Positions 5,603 to 5,631 of a stretch of 5,631 bases of DNA are shown piece after piece (the first letter of the stretch is position 1; each line of letters opens with the position of its first letter). Under the pieces are notes generated by a model. That model made no database searches. It was given only the letters and a program-made list of their open reading frames with translations, and was not told the DNA's origin. This DNA comes from Christensenella sp. UBA3798 (GTDB lineage Bacteria; Bacillota; Clostridia; Christensenellales; CAG-1252), in NCBI GenBank assembly GCA_002368735.1, contig DFEQ01000103.1:1-5631 (forward strand), in the 5' to 3' direction. The position numbers and the translations under genes were made by a program.

Positions 5603-5631
5603 ATGATCACGTTAATCGCACTTATCATCAC
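5603..5631 (+). CDS. Start of a divergent gene, probably membrane protein (cut by window edge)
   Basis: Nine codons plus two bases are visible, reading MITLIALII. All visible residues are hydrophobic or small except one threonine, which suggests an N-terminal membrane segment or signal anchor. The gene is divergent from the isomerase-like gene, with 128 bp between the two starts. I found no good -35/-10 pair for it. A near-consensus AATAAT at 5567-5572 could be a -10, but nothing resembling TTGACA lies at the right distance. Function cannot be given. Confidence 0.6.

Noticed and set aside
4794..5606. Plus-strand open frames opposite the isomerase-like gene (4794-5201, 5250-5606)
   Set aside because: They overlap a gene with clear family motifs and have no recognisable domain.

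Overview
The window looks like chromosomal DNA from a Gram-positive, Clostridia-type Firmicute. The reasons are a separate glgD gene, the tight gene order glgC-glgD-glgA-glgP, strong AGGAGG-type ribosome binding sites and sigma-A-like promoters with extended -10 elements. The base composition is fairly GC-rich for that group (by eye, about the mid-fifties percent). No species can be named from this sequence alone.

Layout. Positions 1 to 4377 carry a bacterial glycogen operon on the minus strand, read from right to left: glgC (ADP-glucose pyrophosphorylase), glgD (its degenerate paralogue), glgA (glycogen synthase) and the first 177 codons of glgP (glycogen phosphorylase, cut by the left edge). 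The gaps between genes are only 1, 13 and 23 nt, so this is almost certainly one transcript. Positions 4378 to 4721 are a 344-bp gap. It holds a convincing minus-strand promoter (TTGAAA, 18 bp, TATAAT with an extended TG) and a predicted leader of about 250 nt that can form a 13-bp long-range helix, a small hairpin near glgC and a possible 30-codon leader ORF. Positions 4722 to 5474 encode a TIM-barrel sugar phosphate isomerase/epimerase-like protein on the minus strand, with its own short promoter region. At the right edge a divergent plus-strand gene starts at 5603 with a very good ribosome binding site. Only nine hydrophobic codons are visible.

How the genes fit together. GlgC, probably modulated by GlgD, makes ADP-glucose from glucose-1-phosphate and ATP. 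GlgA adds the glucose to alpha-1,4-glucan, and GlgP releases glucose-1-phosphate again. Storage and mobilisation are therefore co-transcribed. No branching enzyme gene (glgB) lies at the head of the operon. It may lie beyond the left edge or elsewhere.

Most of the window is a well-known pathway. The parts most worth a second look are the long structured leader in front of glgC and a 24-residue, strongly basic N-terminal extension on GlgA. I see no mobile element, CRISPR array, tRNA or rRNA.
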